Assembly: GCA_002238725.1 (NCBI GenBank)
Contig: MPMX01000002.1
Location: 145,198-209,197 of the forward strand
Source of the DNA: Rhodospirillaceae bacterium bin65
Lineage (GTDB): Bacteria > Pseudomonadota > Alphaproteobacteria > Bin65
Direction of reading: 5' to 3'
DNA length: 64,000 bases
The notes under the pieces are model-generated. The model saw nothing but the letters and a program-made list of their open reading frames with translations, was not told the origin of the DNA and made no database searches. Shown piece after piece: positions 17,874 through 31,266 of this stretch (positions within the stretch are counted from its first letter, which is position 1; every line of letters starts with the position of its first letter). Made by a program: the position numbers and the translations under genes.

Positions 17874-18776
17874 TCACGCCTCGCTATCCCTCCGCCCGGC
17901 GCGGATGGCGATGACGCCGCCTACGACGATCAGCGCGGTTCCGGCCGCCGTGAACCCGTCGACGCCCTCGCCCCAGATCAGCCAGCCGAGGGCGGCGGCG
18001 AAGAAGACCGCGGTGTAGTCGAGCGGGCTCACCCGGTCGGCCGGCGCGACCAGGCAGCCCCGGGCGAACAGGATATGGGCGGCGGTCGAGAACAGGCCGA
18101 GCATCGCGAGCGCGGGCCAGGCGTCGGCCGGCGGCAGCAGGGCCGGGTTGGCCACGAGTGCCGGCCCGGTCGTGATCAGGATGCCGATCAGCGCGAAAAA
18201 AACCGCGATGCGCACCGGGCTCTCCTTGGCCGGCATGCGCCAGACGGCAACCGCGGCGAGGCCACCGAGCGCGCCCGAAGCAAGCCCGATCAGCGCGTCG
18301 GGCCGGAAGAAATCCGTGCCCGGCTTGAGGATCAGCGCGACGCCGACGAAGCCGACCGCGACGGCGAGCAGCACCTTGCGGTCGAGCGCGAAACGGAACA
18401 GCAGGAAGCCGAGCAGCGGGACGAAGATCGGCGAGCTGAAATTGAGCAGGACCGCCTCGGCGAGCGGCAGCGCCTTGACCGCGTAGTAGTAGCAGAGCAG
18501 CGAGGCGACCACCGCCACCCCGCGCATTGCCATCAGTCCGCCATGTTCCGGCCGCAACGACCGGGGCCAGCGCCAGAGGATCCACGGCATCAGGATCGCG
18601 AGGCTCAGCACGTTGCGCCAGAACAGCACCTCGACGCTGGCAAGATGCGCGCCCGCTATCTTGATCGCCATGCCCGCGAGCGCGAACATCAGGCCCGCCG
18701 CCGCGACCAGGACCGCGCCGAGCAATACGCGTTCCCGCCCCGCCGAAACGCCTTTGCTGGTCGTCTGCTCCGTCAT
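17874..18776 (-). CDS. EamA/DMT-family transporter
   Basis: A 300-residue drug/metabolite transporter with ten hydrophobic segments arranged as two EamA repeats (about residues 17-145 and 160-293). The second repeat ends with GWLIWGEGVDGFTAAGTALIVVGG, the usual EamA signature. I start at the ATG at 18776. Such proteins export amino acids or other metabolites, but the substrate is not predictable. It is divergent from the molybdenum hydroxylase gene. Confidence 0.88.
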   Translation of the reverse strand: MTEQTTSKGVSAGRERVLLGAVLVAAAGLMFALAGMAIKIAGAHLASVEVLFWRNVLSLAILMPWILWRWPRSLRPEHGGLMAMRGVAVVASLLCYYYAVKALPLAEAVLLNFSSPIFVPLLGFLLFRFALDRKVLLAVAVGFVGVALILKPGTDFFRPDALIGLASGALGGLAAVAVWRMPAKESPVRIAVFFALIGILITTGPALVANPALLPPADAWPALAMLGLFSTAAHILFARGCLVAPADRVSPLDYTAVFFAAALGWLIWGEGVDGFTAAGTALIVVGGVIAIRAGRRDSEA

Positions 18777-19079
18777 CGGCCGGCAGGGCTCTCTGTTCGG
18801 GGCCGGCTCCCGAGTAAGCCGGAGCGAACCGGTTACCGCGCGAACGGCTCCAGGCTCAAGAAGCGAGATGCCTCGCCCGGCCGTTCGCGCACCCGCTCCC
18901 CGTCCCCGGAAAAGAACGATCGTCACCGATCGCGACATTTCATGACACGGGGCGACGATGCACCCTCGCCATGCCCGGAGCCTATGACCCCCTTGCGCCT
19001 TCGGCCTTTCGCCGAGGCGGGCGGGCGACTAACATCCGCGCCGTCGCGAGACCGGCGACGCCAATGGAGGAAGCGGAGC
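18777..19079. other. Intergenic region between divergent transporter and molybdenum hydroxylase
   Basis: There is no credible gene in these 303 bases. Two CGATCG palindromes lie 10 bp apart (18917-18922 and 18927-18932), which could be an operator. A GC-rich inverted pair, GCCGGCTCCCGAGTAAGCCGG, is near 18802-18822. The hydroxylase gene has a good ribosome site, GGAGGAAG, ending 8 nt before its ATG. Promoters for both flanking genes should be here, but no strong -35/-10 pair stands out. Confidence 0.5.
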
Positions 19080-21413
19080 ATGAAATTCGGCCTGGGACAA
19101 AGCGTGCCGCGCTATGAGGATCCGCGATTGCTGCGCGGCAACGGGCAATACACCGACGATCTGAACCGTCCCGGCCAGACGCGCGGCCATGTCCTGCGCT
19201 CGCCCCACGCCCATGCCCGCATCGCCGGCATCGATCGCACGGCGGCGCGGGCCGCGCCCGGCGTGCTCGCGGTGCTGACCCATGACGACTGGCAGGCCGA
19301 CGGCCTCGGCGTCATCGCATCGCTGGCGCCGATCCTGCTGCCGCTCAAACGGCCGGACGGGTCGCCGATCCACGAGCCCTACCGGCCGCCGCTCGCCGCC
19401 GGGGCGGTCAAGTTCGTCGGCGACCCGGTCGCCTTCGTCGTCGCCGAAACCGTGGCCCAGGCCCGCGACGCGGCGGAACTGATCGAGGTCGATTACGAGG
19501 AACTTCCAGCGGTGATCGAAACGCCGGACGCGGTCGATCCCGATGCCGCGCTGGTGTGGCCGGAGCTGGGCGACAATGTCTGCTTCCGCCAGACCATGGG
19601 CGATCTTGAGGCAGTTGACGCCATTTTCCGGTCGGCGACCCATGTCGTCTCCGCGGACCTGCCGATCGGCCGGCTGGCCCAGAACCCGATGGAGCCGCGG
19701 GCGGCGCTCGGCGAATACGACGACGTGGCCGACCGCTACACCCTGTGGACCGGCACCCAGGGGCCGCACGACAACCGCAACCTGCTCGCCCAATATGCGC
19801 TGAAAGTGCCGATCGCAAAGCTGCGGCTGGTCAGCCCCGACATGGGCGGCGGTTTCGGCCTGCGCGGCGGCCTGTTCCCGGAGATGGCGCTGGTCGTCTG
19901 GGCGGCGAAGAAGGCCGGCAGGCCGGTCAAATGGAACGGCGACCGCAGCGAACATTTCCTGGTCGACGATCACGGCCGCGACAGCCGCCCGGTCGGCGAA
20001 CTGGCGCTCAACGAAGACGGCGATTTCCTTGCCGTGCGGGTGAAGTCCGTGGCCGCGCTCGGCGCCTACTGCAGCTTTTTCGGCCCGCTGCCGACCTTCG
20101 GCAACATGGGCGCCATCGTCGGCATGTACCGGACCGGGGCCGCCTCGGTCGACGTCACGGCCGTGTTCACCAACACCTGCCCGATCGGCCCCTACCGCGG
20201 CGCGGGCCGACCGGAAGCCATCTATATCTGCGAAATGCTGGTTGAGAAGGCGGCGGCGGAACTGGGCTTCGACCGGGTGGAGTTGCGCCGGCGCAACCTG
20301 ATCCCCGAAGACGCCATGCCCTACAAGACCGGCCTGCAATACACCTACGATTGCGGCCGGTTCGAAGCCAACATGGACAAGGCGCTGGCCGCCGCCGACT
20401 ATGCCGGCTTCGAGGCGCGCCGGCAGGAGGCTGCGGCCCGCGGCCGGCTGCGTGGCTTCGGCATGACCAACGCCATCGAACAATCGGCCGGCCTGGGCGA
20501 CGAAGGGGCGGAAATCCGCTTCGACGCCGACGGCGGCGTCACGCTGACGGTCGGCACCTTCTCCCACGGCCAGGGGCACGAAACCGTGTTCCGGCAATTG
20601 CTGTGCGACACGCTGGGCGTGGAGTTCGAGCAGGTGCGCTTCGTCCAGGGCGATACCGATATTGTGCGCCACGGCCACGGCACCTTCGGCTCGCGCTCGT
20701 CGGGCCTGGGCGGCGGCGCGATCCGGCTGGCCAGCGAGCGCGTGATCGAGAAGGGCAAATCCCTCGCCGCGCACCATTTCGAGACCGCCGCGGAGGACAT
20801 CGCCTTCGACGATGGCGTCTTCTCGGTCGCCGGCACCGACCGCTCGATCCGCATCGCCGAGGTCGCGGCGATGGCGAGCCATTTCCTCCGCGTTCCCGGC
20901 GGCCTCGAATCGGGGCTCGGCGCGGCGGCCAGCTTCCGCCATCCGGGGCCGACGTTTCCGAACGCCACCCATTGCTGCGAGGTCGAGATCGATCCCGAGA
21001 CCGGCGTGACGGCGCTGCTCAACTGGGTGGTCGTCGACGATGTCGGCACCGTGATGAACCCGCTGCTGCTGGCGGGCCAGCTACAGGGCGGTATCGTGCA
21101 GGGCGCCGGCCAGATCCTGCTCGAAGGCATCGCCTGGGACGAAGCCGGCCAGCTCGTCACCGGCTCCTTCATGGACTATGCCCTGCCGCGGGCCGACGAC
21201 ATGCCGTTCATCGGGGTCGAATCCAGCCCGACGCTCACGAAGACCAACCCGCTCGGCATCAAGGGCGCCGGGGAGGCCGGCTGTGTCGGCGGCCTGGCCT
21301 GCACCATGATCGCGCTGTTGGACGCCGTGCGGCCCGCCGGCGTCACCGCCCTGTCCATGCCGGCCTCGCCCCACGCCGTCTGGCGGGCGTTGCAGGCGGC
21401 GAAGGCGGCATGA
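19080..21413 (+). CDS. Xanthine dehydrogenase-family molybdopterin-binding large subunit
   Basis: A 777-residue large subunit of the molybdenum hydroxylase family (aldehyde oxidase/CoxL-like). It has the N-terminal hammerhead domain (about residues 20-130), then molybdopterin motifs: MGGGFGLRGG, PYRGAGRPEA, GQGHETVFRQ, and the catalytic Glu732 in KGAGEAGCVG. The AYxCSFR loop of true CO dehydrogenase is absent, so the substrate is probably an aldehyde or heterocycle. The small 2Fe-2S and FAD subunits normally adjacent are missing; the next gene is a CBS protein. It may pair with subunits elsewhere or be an isolated copy. Confidence 0.9.
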   Translation: MKFGLGQSVPRYEDPRLLRGNGQYTDDLNRPGQTRGHVLRSPHAHARIAGIDRTAARAAPGVLAVLTHDDWQADGLGVIASLAPILLPLKRPDGSPIHEPYRPPLAAGAVKFVGDPVAFVVAETVAQARDAAELIEVDYEELPAVIETPDAVDPDAALVWPELGDNVCFRQTMGDLEAVDAIFRSATHVVSADLPIGRLAQNPMEPRAALGEYDDVADRYTLWTGTQGPHDNRNLLAQYALKVPIAKLRLVSPDMGGGFGLRGGLFPEMALVVWAAKKAGRPVKWNGDRSEHFLVDDHGRDSRPVGELALNEDGDFLAVRVKSVAALGAYCSFFGPLPTFGNMGAIVGMYRTGAASVDVTAVFTNTCPIGPYRGAGRPEAIYICEMLVEKAAAELGFDRVELRRRNLIPEDAMPYKTGLQYTYDCGRFEANMDKALAAADYAGFEARRQEAAARGRLRGFGMTNAIEQSAGLGDEGAEIRFDADGGVTLTVGTFSHGQGHETVFRQLLCDTLGVEFEQVRFVQGDTDIVRHGHGTFGSRSSGLGGGAIRLASERVIEKGKSLAAHHFETAAEDIAFDDGVFSVAGTDRSIRIAEVAAMASHFLRVPGGLESGLGAAASFRHPGPTFPNATHCCEVEIDPETGVTALLNWVVVDDVGTVMNPLLLAGQLQGGIVQGAGQILLEGIAWDEAGQLVTGSFMDYALPRADDMPFIGVESSPTLTKTNPLGIKGAGEAGCVGGLACTMIALLDAVRPAGVTALSMPASPHAVWRALQAAKAA

Positions 21414-21531
21414 AATCGCGATACGGCGAGAGTTGAGAGCTTAACCGCGCCCTTGCCTTGCAACCGCGGCGGCGCGACCATAGCGGGCGGCGAAAGCCGC
21501 CCGGCCGTATCACGCTATCGGAGGATCGACC

Positions 21532-21969
21532 ATGTTCGTTTCGGATATCCTGCGCACCAAGGGCAACGTCATCCATTCCGGCACGCCGGACATGACGGTC
21601 GCCCGGGCCGCCAGCGAAATGACGGGGCGGAAGATCGGCTCGCTGCTGGTTCTGGACGGCGAGGCGGGCATCGCCGGCATCCTGTCCGAGCGGGACATCG
21701 TCAGGGGACTCGCGACCTTCGGCGCCGAATGCCTCGACGGGCCGGTCTCGCAGCTCATGACCCGCGGCGTCACCACGACGGTTCCCGGCGCCACGATCGC
21801 GCAGGCCATGGAGATCATGACCCAGGGACGCTTCCGCCATCTGCCCGTCATGGAGGGCGGAAAGCTGGCCGGCATGGTCTCGATCGGCGATGTCGTCAAA
21901 TACCGCCTCGCCGAAGCGACGAGAGAGGTCGAGGAAATGCAGAAATATGTCCAAGGCCAATACGACTGA
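21532..21969 (+). CDS. CBS domain-containing protein
   Basis: A 145-residue protein made of two tandem CBS repeats (about residues 9-65 and 75-130), each ending with the usual GIxSxxDIV-type strand (GILSERDIVRGL, GMVSIGDVVKYRL). A pair of CBS motifs binds adenine nucleotides and senses energy state. Ribosome site GGAGG lies 8 nt upstream of the ATG. Nothing else is fused. It is followed by a large hairpin repeat that may end its transcript. Confidence 0.93.
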   Translation: MFVSDILRTKGNVIHSGTPDMTVARAASEMTGRKIGSLLVLDGEAGIAGILSERDIVRGLATFGAECLDGPVSQLMTRGVTTTVPGATIAQAMEIMTQGRFRHLPVMEGGKLAGMVSIGDVVKYRLAEATREVEEMQKYVQGQYD

Positions 21970-22002
21970 GGCGCCACCGGCCGCAAATTTATCCGGCGAC
22001 CC

Positions 22003-22218
22003 GCCCCTTCGACAGGCTCAGGGCAGGCCCTTCGATACGTCCCGCCCTTCGATACGCCGCCTGCGGCGGCTACTCAGGGTGAGGGGAAGTGATGGTACAG
22101 GGCGGTTGAAACAATTACATACCCCTCATCCCGAGTAGGCGCGTCAGCGCCGTATCGAGGGGGCCGTATCGAGGGGGCCGCATCTAGAGCCCGCCCTGAG
22201 CCTGCCAAAAGAAGGGCA
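22003..22218. repeat. Nested REP-like hairpin repeat
   Basis: A 216-nt nested inverted repeat between the convergent ends of the CBS gene and uvrB. The outer arms are CTTCGACAGGCTCAGGGC and GCCCTGAGCCTGCC. The inner arms hold two copies of CCCTTCGATACG on the left and two of CGTATCGAGGG on the right, with CTACTCAGGGTGAGGGG facing CCCCTCATCCCGAGTAG. The inner element is the same family as the hairpin at 5345-5455. Confidence 0.88.
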
Positions 22219-22227
22219 TTCGCCCGC

Positions 22228-24432
<2,205 letters not shown>

Positions 24433-24438
24433 GGCCCG

Positions 24439-24444
24439 ATTATA
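24439..24444 (-). promoter_or_regulatory. Possible -10 box of uvrB
   Basis: On the minus strand a perfect TATAAT ends 6 nt before the uvrB ATG, which would put the transcription start at or next to the start codon. No convincing -35 is seen 17 nt upstream, and no LexA-type GTTC-N7-GTTC box is visible, so the assignment is tentative. Confidence 0.35.
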
Positions 24445-24543
24445 TACGGCCCGGCACAGCGCCGCGCCATCGGCAAACGGGGGCGGACGGCGCGGCCGCG
24501 CATCCCCCTCTCCGTCATTTCGACCGGAGCGAACCGCAGGTTC

Positions 24544-24923
24544 GCGGAGCGGAGAAACCTTTGGGGGTTATATCTGTGACTATGCGTTTGCGGCCTGCTG
24601 CCGCTCGGATAACCGATGCCGTAAGTTCCCCTCAGTGCCACCCCGGATGGAGCGACCTGCCCCGGACCGCGATCCGGGGAGCGGAAGTCCGGGGACCAGA
24701 GCCGCCCGGCACGCCTGCCCTGAGCGAAGTCGAAGGGGCCTCGCCTCGTGACTCTGGGCCCCGGATCGGGGTCCGGGGCGGCAATGTTGGTGTTTTTCGG
24801 ACATCGACGAACGAGCGACCCTTGCAGTTTCCACCGGCTTCCTCTCGCCGTCGGCTATCGGAACGGCAGTAAGCCGCGAACGCATCGTTGTTGATATAAT
24901 CCCCAGAGTTATCTCCGCTCCGC
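24544..24923. repeat. MITE-like inverted-repeat element
   Basis: The uvrB-tag gap (24433-25007, 575 nt) holds no credible gene. Most of it is a composite element. Arms of 78 nt (24544-24621 and 24846-24923) are inverted copies, roughly 75-80% identical; both begin, read inward, with GCGGAGCGGAGA and contain TTATATC and GATGCGTT-like blocks. Inside are two short palindromes of CCCCGGA/TCCGGGG (24660-24679 and 24759-24778) and a CCCTGAGCGAAGTCGAAGGG repeat near 24718. There is no transposase gene. Confidence 0.7.
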
Positions 24924-25007
24924 CGTCCCTTCGACGCCGCTCGAGGCGGGCTCTCCGGACGGTTCCGGTCGATATAACGGGAAGGGAGGTTCGACGGCAA
25001 TTCCGGC

Positions 25008-25643
25008 TCAGGCCGGCCGAACGAAAGCTCTCCGCTCGGCCTCGACCTCCGCGCGGAAGGCGCAGGCTTCGAGATGGTCGTTGACCAAGCCCATGGCCTG
25101 CATGAAGGCGTAGCAAGTCGTCGGCCCGACGAATGTCCAGCCTCGCTTCTTCAGATCCTTGCTGAGCGACCTCGACATGTCCGTCTGCGCAAGCTCGGCG
25201 AGCGCCGCCCGGTCCAGCCGGCCGGGCCGGTCTTCTTCCGGCGTCTCGAAGCGCCAGAAATACGCGGCGAGCGAGCCGGCCTCGCCGGCCAGTTCGAGCG
25301 CCCGGTTCGCGTTGTTGACCGTCGCCTCGATCTTGCCGCGGTGGCGGACGATGCCGGCGTCGCCGAGCAGCCGCTCGACGTCCGCTTCGCCAAAGGCCGC
25401 GACCTTGCGGAAGTCGAAGCCGTAGAAGGCGGCGCGGAAATTCTCGCGCTTGCGCAGGATGGTCAGCCAGGACAGGCCGGACTGGAACCCTTCCAGGCAG
25501 ATCTTCTCGAACAGGCGGATGTCGCTGCCGACCGGCCGGCCCCACTCCCGGTCGTGATAGCCCCGGTACAGGGCGTCGTCGCCGCACCACCAGCAGCGCG
25601 CGAGGCCGTCGGCGCCGGTTATCAGGCCGTCCGGCGCACTCAT
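25008..25643 (-). CDS. tag: DNA-3-methyladenine glycosylase I
   Basis: A 211-residue Tag glycosylase. The N-terminal ARCWWCGDDALYRGYHDREWG contains the Cys and His zinc ligands and the base-pocket HDxEWG motif. The middle RHRGKIEATVNNANRAL is the helix-hairpin-helix-like region. FVGPTTCYAFMQAMGLVNDH carries the remaining conserved pocket and zinc residues. It removes 3-methyladenine from alkylated DNA. The length is slightly above E. coli Tag (187). It lies 34 nt downstream of clpB in the same direction. Confidence 0.95.
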   Translation of the reverse strand: MSAPDGLITGADGLARCWWCGDDALYRGYHDREWGRPVGSDIRLFEKICLEGFQSGLSWLTILRKRENFRAAFYGFDFRKVAAFGEADVERLLGDAGIVRHRGKIEATVNNANRALELAGEAGSLAAYFWRFETPEEDRPGRLDRAALAELAQTDMSRSLSKDLKKRGWTFVGPTTCYAFMQAMGLVNDHLEACAFRAEVEAERRAFVRPA

Positions 25644-25677
25644 TCAGCCCTGCCGCCGGTTTTGCCGACCCGTGCGC

Positions 25678-28329
<2,652 letters not shown>

Positions 28330-28418
28330 AGTCTCATCCTTATTCGCGTCCCCCGGCAGGCGGCAGGACAGCCAATAGAACAGGCAGGGCGGGACCTGCC
28401 AAGGCAGCATCCCGGGAG

Positions 28419-28449
28419 CTATGTGGGACGCTCGCCGACGGTCCACAAG
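28419..28449 (-). promoter_or_regulatory. Possible sigma32-type promoter of clpB
   Basis: On the minus strand CTTGTGG (28443-28449) is followed after 15-16 nt by CCCACATAG (28419-28427). This partly matches the heat-shock pattern CTTGAAA-N11-16-CCCCATNT. It would give an untranslated leader of about 80 nt. The match is imperfect and the assignment leans on clpB being a heat-shock gene in other bacteria. Confidence 0.35.
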
Positions 28450-28542
28450 GGACCGGTGTTGCAATAATGACACAGCCGGCGACGCGCCTTGGAATCGCCG
28501 CGAAACCGCCGCTACAATCGGCCGATGATCAGGGAGTTCCGT

Positions 28543-29055
28543 ATGAAATCTTTACTGGCGCCGGCGCTTGCCGGCCTGCTGCTTCTGGTGTCGACCGCGG
28601 CGGCGCCGGCCCAGTCCCGCCTTGTCTTCGACGTCACCACGATCGAAGTGGTGACGAAAAAGAAGCGCTACAAATGGCGCGTCCAGCAGGCCATTTCAGC
28701 CCCGCAGATGGCGCAGGGCCTGATGTTCCGCAAAGAGCTCGACCCATGGAAGGGCATGCTGTTCGATTTCGGCAACCCGGTCCTTGCGCGGATGTGGATG
28801 AAGAACACCGAAATCCCGCTCGACATCCTGTTCATAAAGGCCGACGGCACGATCGAAAGCATCGGTTTTGGCGAGCCCTTCTCGCTCAAAATCGTCCGCT
28901 CGGGAGCCCCGGTGCGCGCCGTATTGGAAATCCTGCACGGAACGGCGGAGAAGCTGGACATTGAACCCGGCGACAGAATCCGGCACGAAATGTTCGGCAC
29001 GCCGCTCAAGAAACTGCCGAGCTACAAGCCGAAATCGCTGCGCAAGAAGGGCTGA
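28543..29055 (+). CDS. DUF192 domain secreted protein
   Basis: A 170-residue protein. I start at the ATG at 28543 because AGGGAG sits 6 nt upstream and it opens with a clean signal peptide ([17 protein letters not shown]...APAQS). The mature part is DUF192: [38 protein letters not shown] and IESIGF are its hallmarks. The domain is a small beta-barrel found in many alphaproteobacteria without proven function. It is divergent from clpB. The last 20 residues are Lys-rich. Confidence 0.9.
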   Translation: MKSLLAPALAGLLLLVSTAAAPAQSRLVFDVTTIEVVTKKKRYKWRVQQAISAPQMAQGLMFRKELDPWKGMLFDFGNPVLARMWMKNTEIPLDILFIKADGTIESIGFGEPFSLKIVRSGAPVRAVLEILHGTAEKLDIEPGDRIRHEMFGTPLKKLPSYKPKSLRKKG

Positions 29056-29095
29056 CCCAGGCCGCCCGACCAGCCCCCCGAACCGGAACACCGCC

Positions 29096-30496
29096 ATGAG
29101 CGATCTGTGGAAGAAGACCGCGACGGAGGTCGTCGCGCTGTTGAAGGCCGGCGCGGTTTCGCCCGCCGGGCTTCTGGACGTGCTGCGCGCGCGCATCGAA
29201 ACCGTGGACGGCGCGGTCAACGCCCTGCCGACGCTGTGCTGGGACCGGGCTTCGGCCGCCGCCGAACGGGCCGGCCGGGCGAGCGTGCTGGCCGGCCTGC
29301 CGGTCGCCATCAAGGATCTGGCGCCGGTCGCCGGCGTGCGCACGACCTTCGGATCGCCGATCTTCGCCGACAACGTGCCGTCCCATTCGGACTATGTCGT
29401 CGAGCGGCTGGAAGCGCAGGGCGGCGTTGTCTACGCCAAGTCCAACACGCCGGAGTTCGGCGCCGGTGCGAACACCTTCAACCCGGTGTTCGGCATCACA
29501 CGCAACCCGTGGGACACCCGGATGAGCGCCGCCGGTTCTTCCGGCGGCTCGGCGGTCGCGCTGGCCACCGGGACTGCGTGGCTCGCACATGGCTCGGACC
29601 TGGGCGGCAGCCTGAGGACGCCGGCCGGCTTCAATGCGGTCGTCGGGCTGCGGCCGAGCCCCGGCCTCGTCCCGACCGGGCCGGACCTGCTCGCATACCA
29701 GAATCTGGCCGTCGAAGGGCCGATGGGGCGGACGGTCGCCGACGTGGCCCTGATGCTGGACGCGATGAGCGGCATCGATCCGCGGGACCCGCGCAGCTTC
29801 GCGCCGATGGTATCGTCCTGTGCCGGAGCCTTGAACGAACATCCCGAAATGCTCCGGGTCGCATGGACGCCCGACCTGGGAACAACGGTCGTCGACCCGG
29901 AAATCAGGGCCGTCTGCGCCGAAGCGGTCGCCGGATTCGGCAGCCTCGGAGCGTTTGTCGAAGAGGCCTGCCCCGACTTTGCCGGCGCCTACGACTGTTT
30001 CCAGACCCTGCGGGCGGCCTTCTTTGCCGGCCGGGCCGCACCGTTGCTGGAAGCGCATCGCGACAAGCTGAAGCCCGACGTCATCTGGAATATCGAGAAG
30101 GGCCTGGCGCTGACCGCCGACGAGATCGGCCGCGCCGAACGCGAACGCTCAGCACTCTACGAACGGATCGGCGCCTTCATGGCCGACTACGACATCCTGG
30201 CCTGCCCGGTCATGCAGGCCCGGCCCTATCCGGTGGAGCAGACCTATGTCGAGGAAATCGCCGGCCAAAGGATGGCGAGCTACATCGACTGGATCGCGAT
30301 CACCTTCTCGATCACGCTGACCGGACTGCCGGCGCTCTCGCTGCCCTGCGGCTTTACCGAAGACGGATTGCCGGTCGGCCTTCAGCTCGTCGGCCGGCAT
30401 CGCGGCGAGGCCGCCCTGCTCGCCGCCGCAGCGCAACTGGAAGAGCTGTTGGGGCTGGCCTCGCAGGTCCCGATCGACCCGGTCGTCCGGCATTAG
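29096..30496 (+). CDS. Amidase signature family protein
   Basis: A 466-residue amidase. The catalytic Ser-cisSer-Lys triad is Lys73 (AIKDL), Ser148 (GSSGGS) and Ser172 (GSDLGGSLR); the 24-residue gap between the two serines matches characterised members. It hydrolyses amide bonds, but the family's substrates are too varied to predict. It starts 40 nt after the DUF192 gene and is probably co-transcribed. The SGIDPRDPRS and PVGLQLVGRHRGE segments near the end are typical of this fold. Confidence 0.93.
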   Translation: MSDLWKKTATEVVALLKAGAVSPAGLLDVLRARIETVDGAVNALPTLCWDRASAAAERAGRASVLAGLPVAIKDLAPVAGVRTTFGSPIFADNVPSHSDYVVERLEAQGGVVYAKSNTPEFGAGANTFNPVFGITRNPWDTRMSAAGSSGGSAVALATGTAWLAHGSDLGGSLRTPAGFNAVVGLRPSPGLVPTGPDLLAYQNLAVEGPMGRTVADVALMLDAMSGIDPRDPRSFAPMVSSCAGALNEHPEMLRVAWTPDLGTTVVDPEIRAVCAEAVAGFGSLGAFVEEACPDFAGAYDCFQTLRAAFFAGRAAPLLEAHRDKLKPDVIWNIEKGLALTADEIGRAERERSALYERIGAFMADYDILACPVMQARPYPVEQTYVEEIAGQRMASYIDWIAITFSITLTGLPALSLPCGFTEDGLPVGLQLVGRHRGEAALLAAAAQLEELLGLASQVPIDPVVRH

Positions 30497-30638
30497 CCCT
30501 GCCCGCGGCGGCGGGACGCGTGGAACCGGGCCACTCCGCGCGTATGTTGGAGACGTAGTCGTTTCCGTGTCGCCGGGCCGGCGCGCCCGTCCCGAAATCG
30601 TGCATCTTCGACACCACCGAAAAGAGAGAGGGTTTGGA

Positions 30639-31121
30639 ATGACAGTCAGCGTTGGAGACAAAATCCCGTCCGCGAAGATCAAGACCATGACGGCCGACGG
30701 CATGTCGGAGGTCGATACCGCAGAATTTTTTGCCGGCAGGAAAGTGGTGATGTTTGCCGTGCCCGGCGCCTTCACCCCGACCTGTTCGGCCAAGCACCTG
30801 CCCGGCTTCATCGAGAATGTTGCAGACCTGAAGGGCAAGGGCGTTGACGAGATCGCCTGTATTTCCGTCAACGACGCGTTCGTCATGGACGCCTGGGGCA
30901 AGTCGCAGAACGCCGGCAGCGACATCGCGATGCTGGCCGACGGCAACGGCGACTTCACCAAGGCCATGGGACTGGAGATGGACGGCTCGGGCTTCGGGCT
31001 CGGCACCCGCAGCCAGCGCTACGCCCTTGTCGCCGACAACGGGACGATCACGACCCTGAACGTCGAGCAGCCCGGCGCGTTCGACGTATCGCGGGCCGAA
31101 GCGATTCTCGCCGCTCTGTAA
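30639..31121 (+). CDS. Peroxiredoxin (Prx5-like)
   Basis: A 160-residue thiol peroxidase. Peroxidatic Cys49 is in VPGAFTPTCS, the Prx5/hybrid signature, and a further Cys74 is in DEIACIS. It reduces hydrogen peroxide and alkyl hydroperoxides, usually with glutathione or glutaredoxin as reductant in this subfamily. The ATG at 30639 is preceded by an AGAGAGAGGG ribosome site. It is followed by a perfect 33-nt hairpin that could serve as terminator or RNA stabiliser. Confidence 0.95.
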   Translation: MTVSVGDKIPSAKIKTMTADGMSEVDTAEFFAGRKVVMFAVPGAFTPTCSAKHLPGFIENVADLKGKGVDEIACISVNDAFVMDAWGKSQNAGSDIAMLADGNGDFTKAMGLEMDGSGFGLGTRSQRYALVADNGTITTLNVEQPGAFDVSRAEAILAAL

Positions 31122-31143
31122 ACTTCCTCCGCATTGCCGGGTT

Positions 31144-31176
31144 CTGTAGGGGAGGGTTTCAAACCCTCCCCTACAG
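31144..31176. repeat. Perfect 33-nt palindromic hairpin
   Basis: Sixteen-base arms (CTGTAGGGGAGGGTTT and its exact complement) meet at one central C. It lies 22 nt after the peroxiredoxin stop and before a TetR gene. There is no T-tract, so it is more like a dispersed palindrome than a classical terminator. Confidence 0.8.
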
Positions 31177-31266
31177 CGTTACTGGGAGCGCACATCGGCC
31201 AAGCCTTTCTTTTCTCTCCATTTTCCATTATGATCGAACGATAAAAAACAGTTGCAGAGGGCGCAC

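Noticed and set aside
17793..19079. An N-terminal extension of about 430 codons in frame with the molybdenum hydroxylase
   Set aside because: It overlaps the EamA gene on the other strand, has no domain, and the family N-terminus with a ribosome site begins at 19080.
24544..24923. Two small proteins with a shared DAFAAYCRSD-like string
   Set aside because: The similarity comes from inverted copies of the same DNA element; the frames have no ribosome sites and run into repeats.
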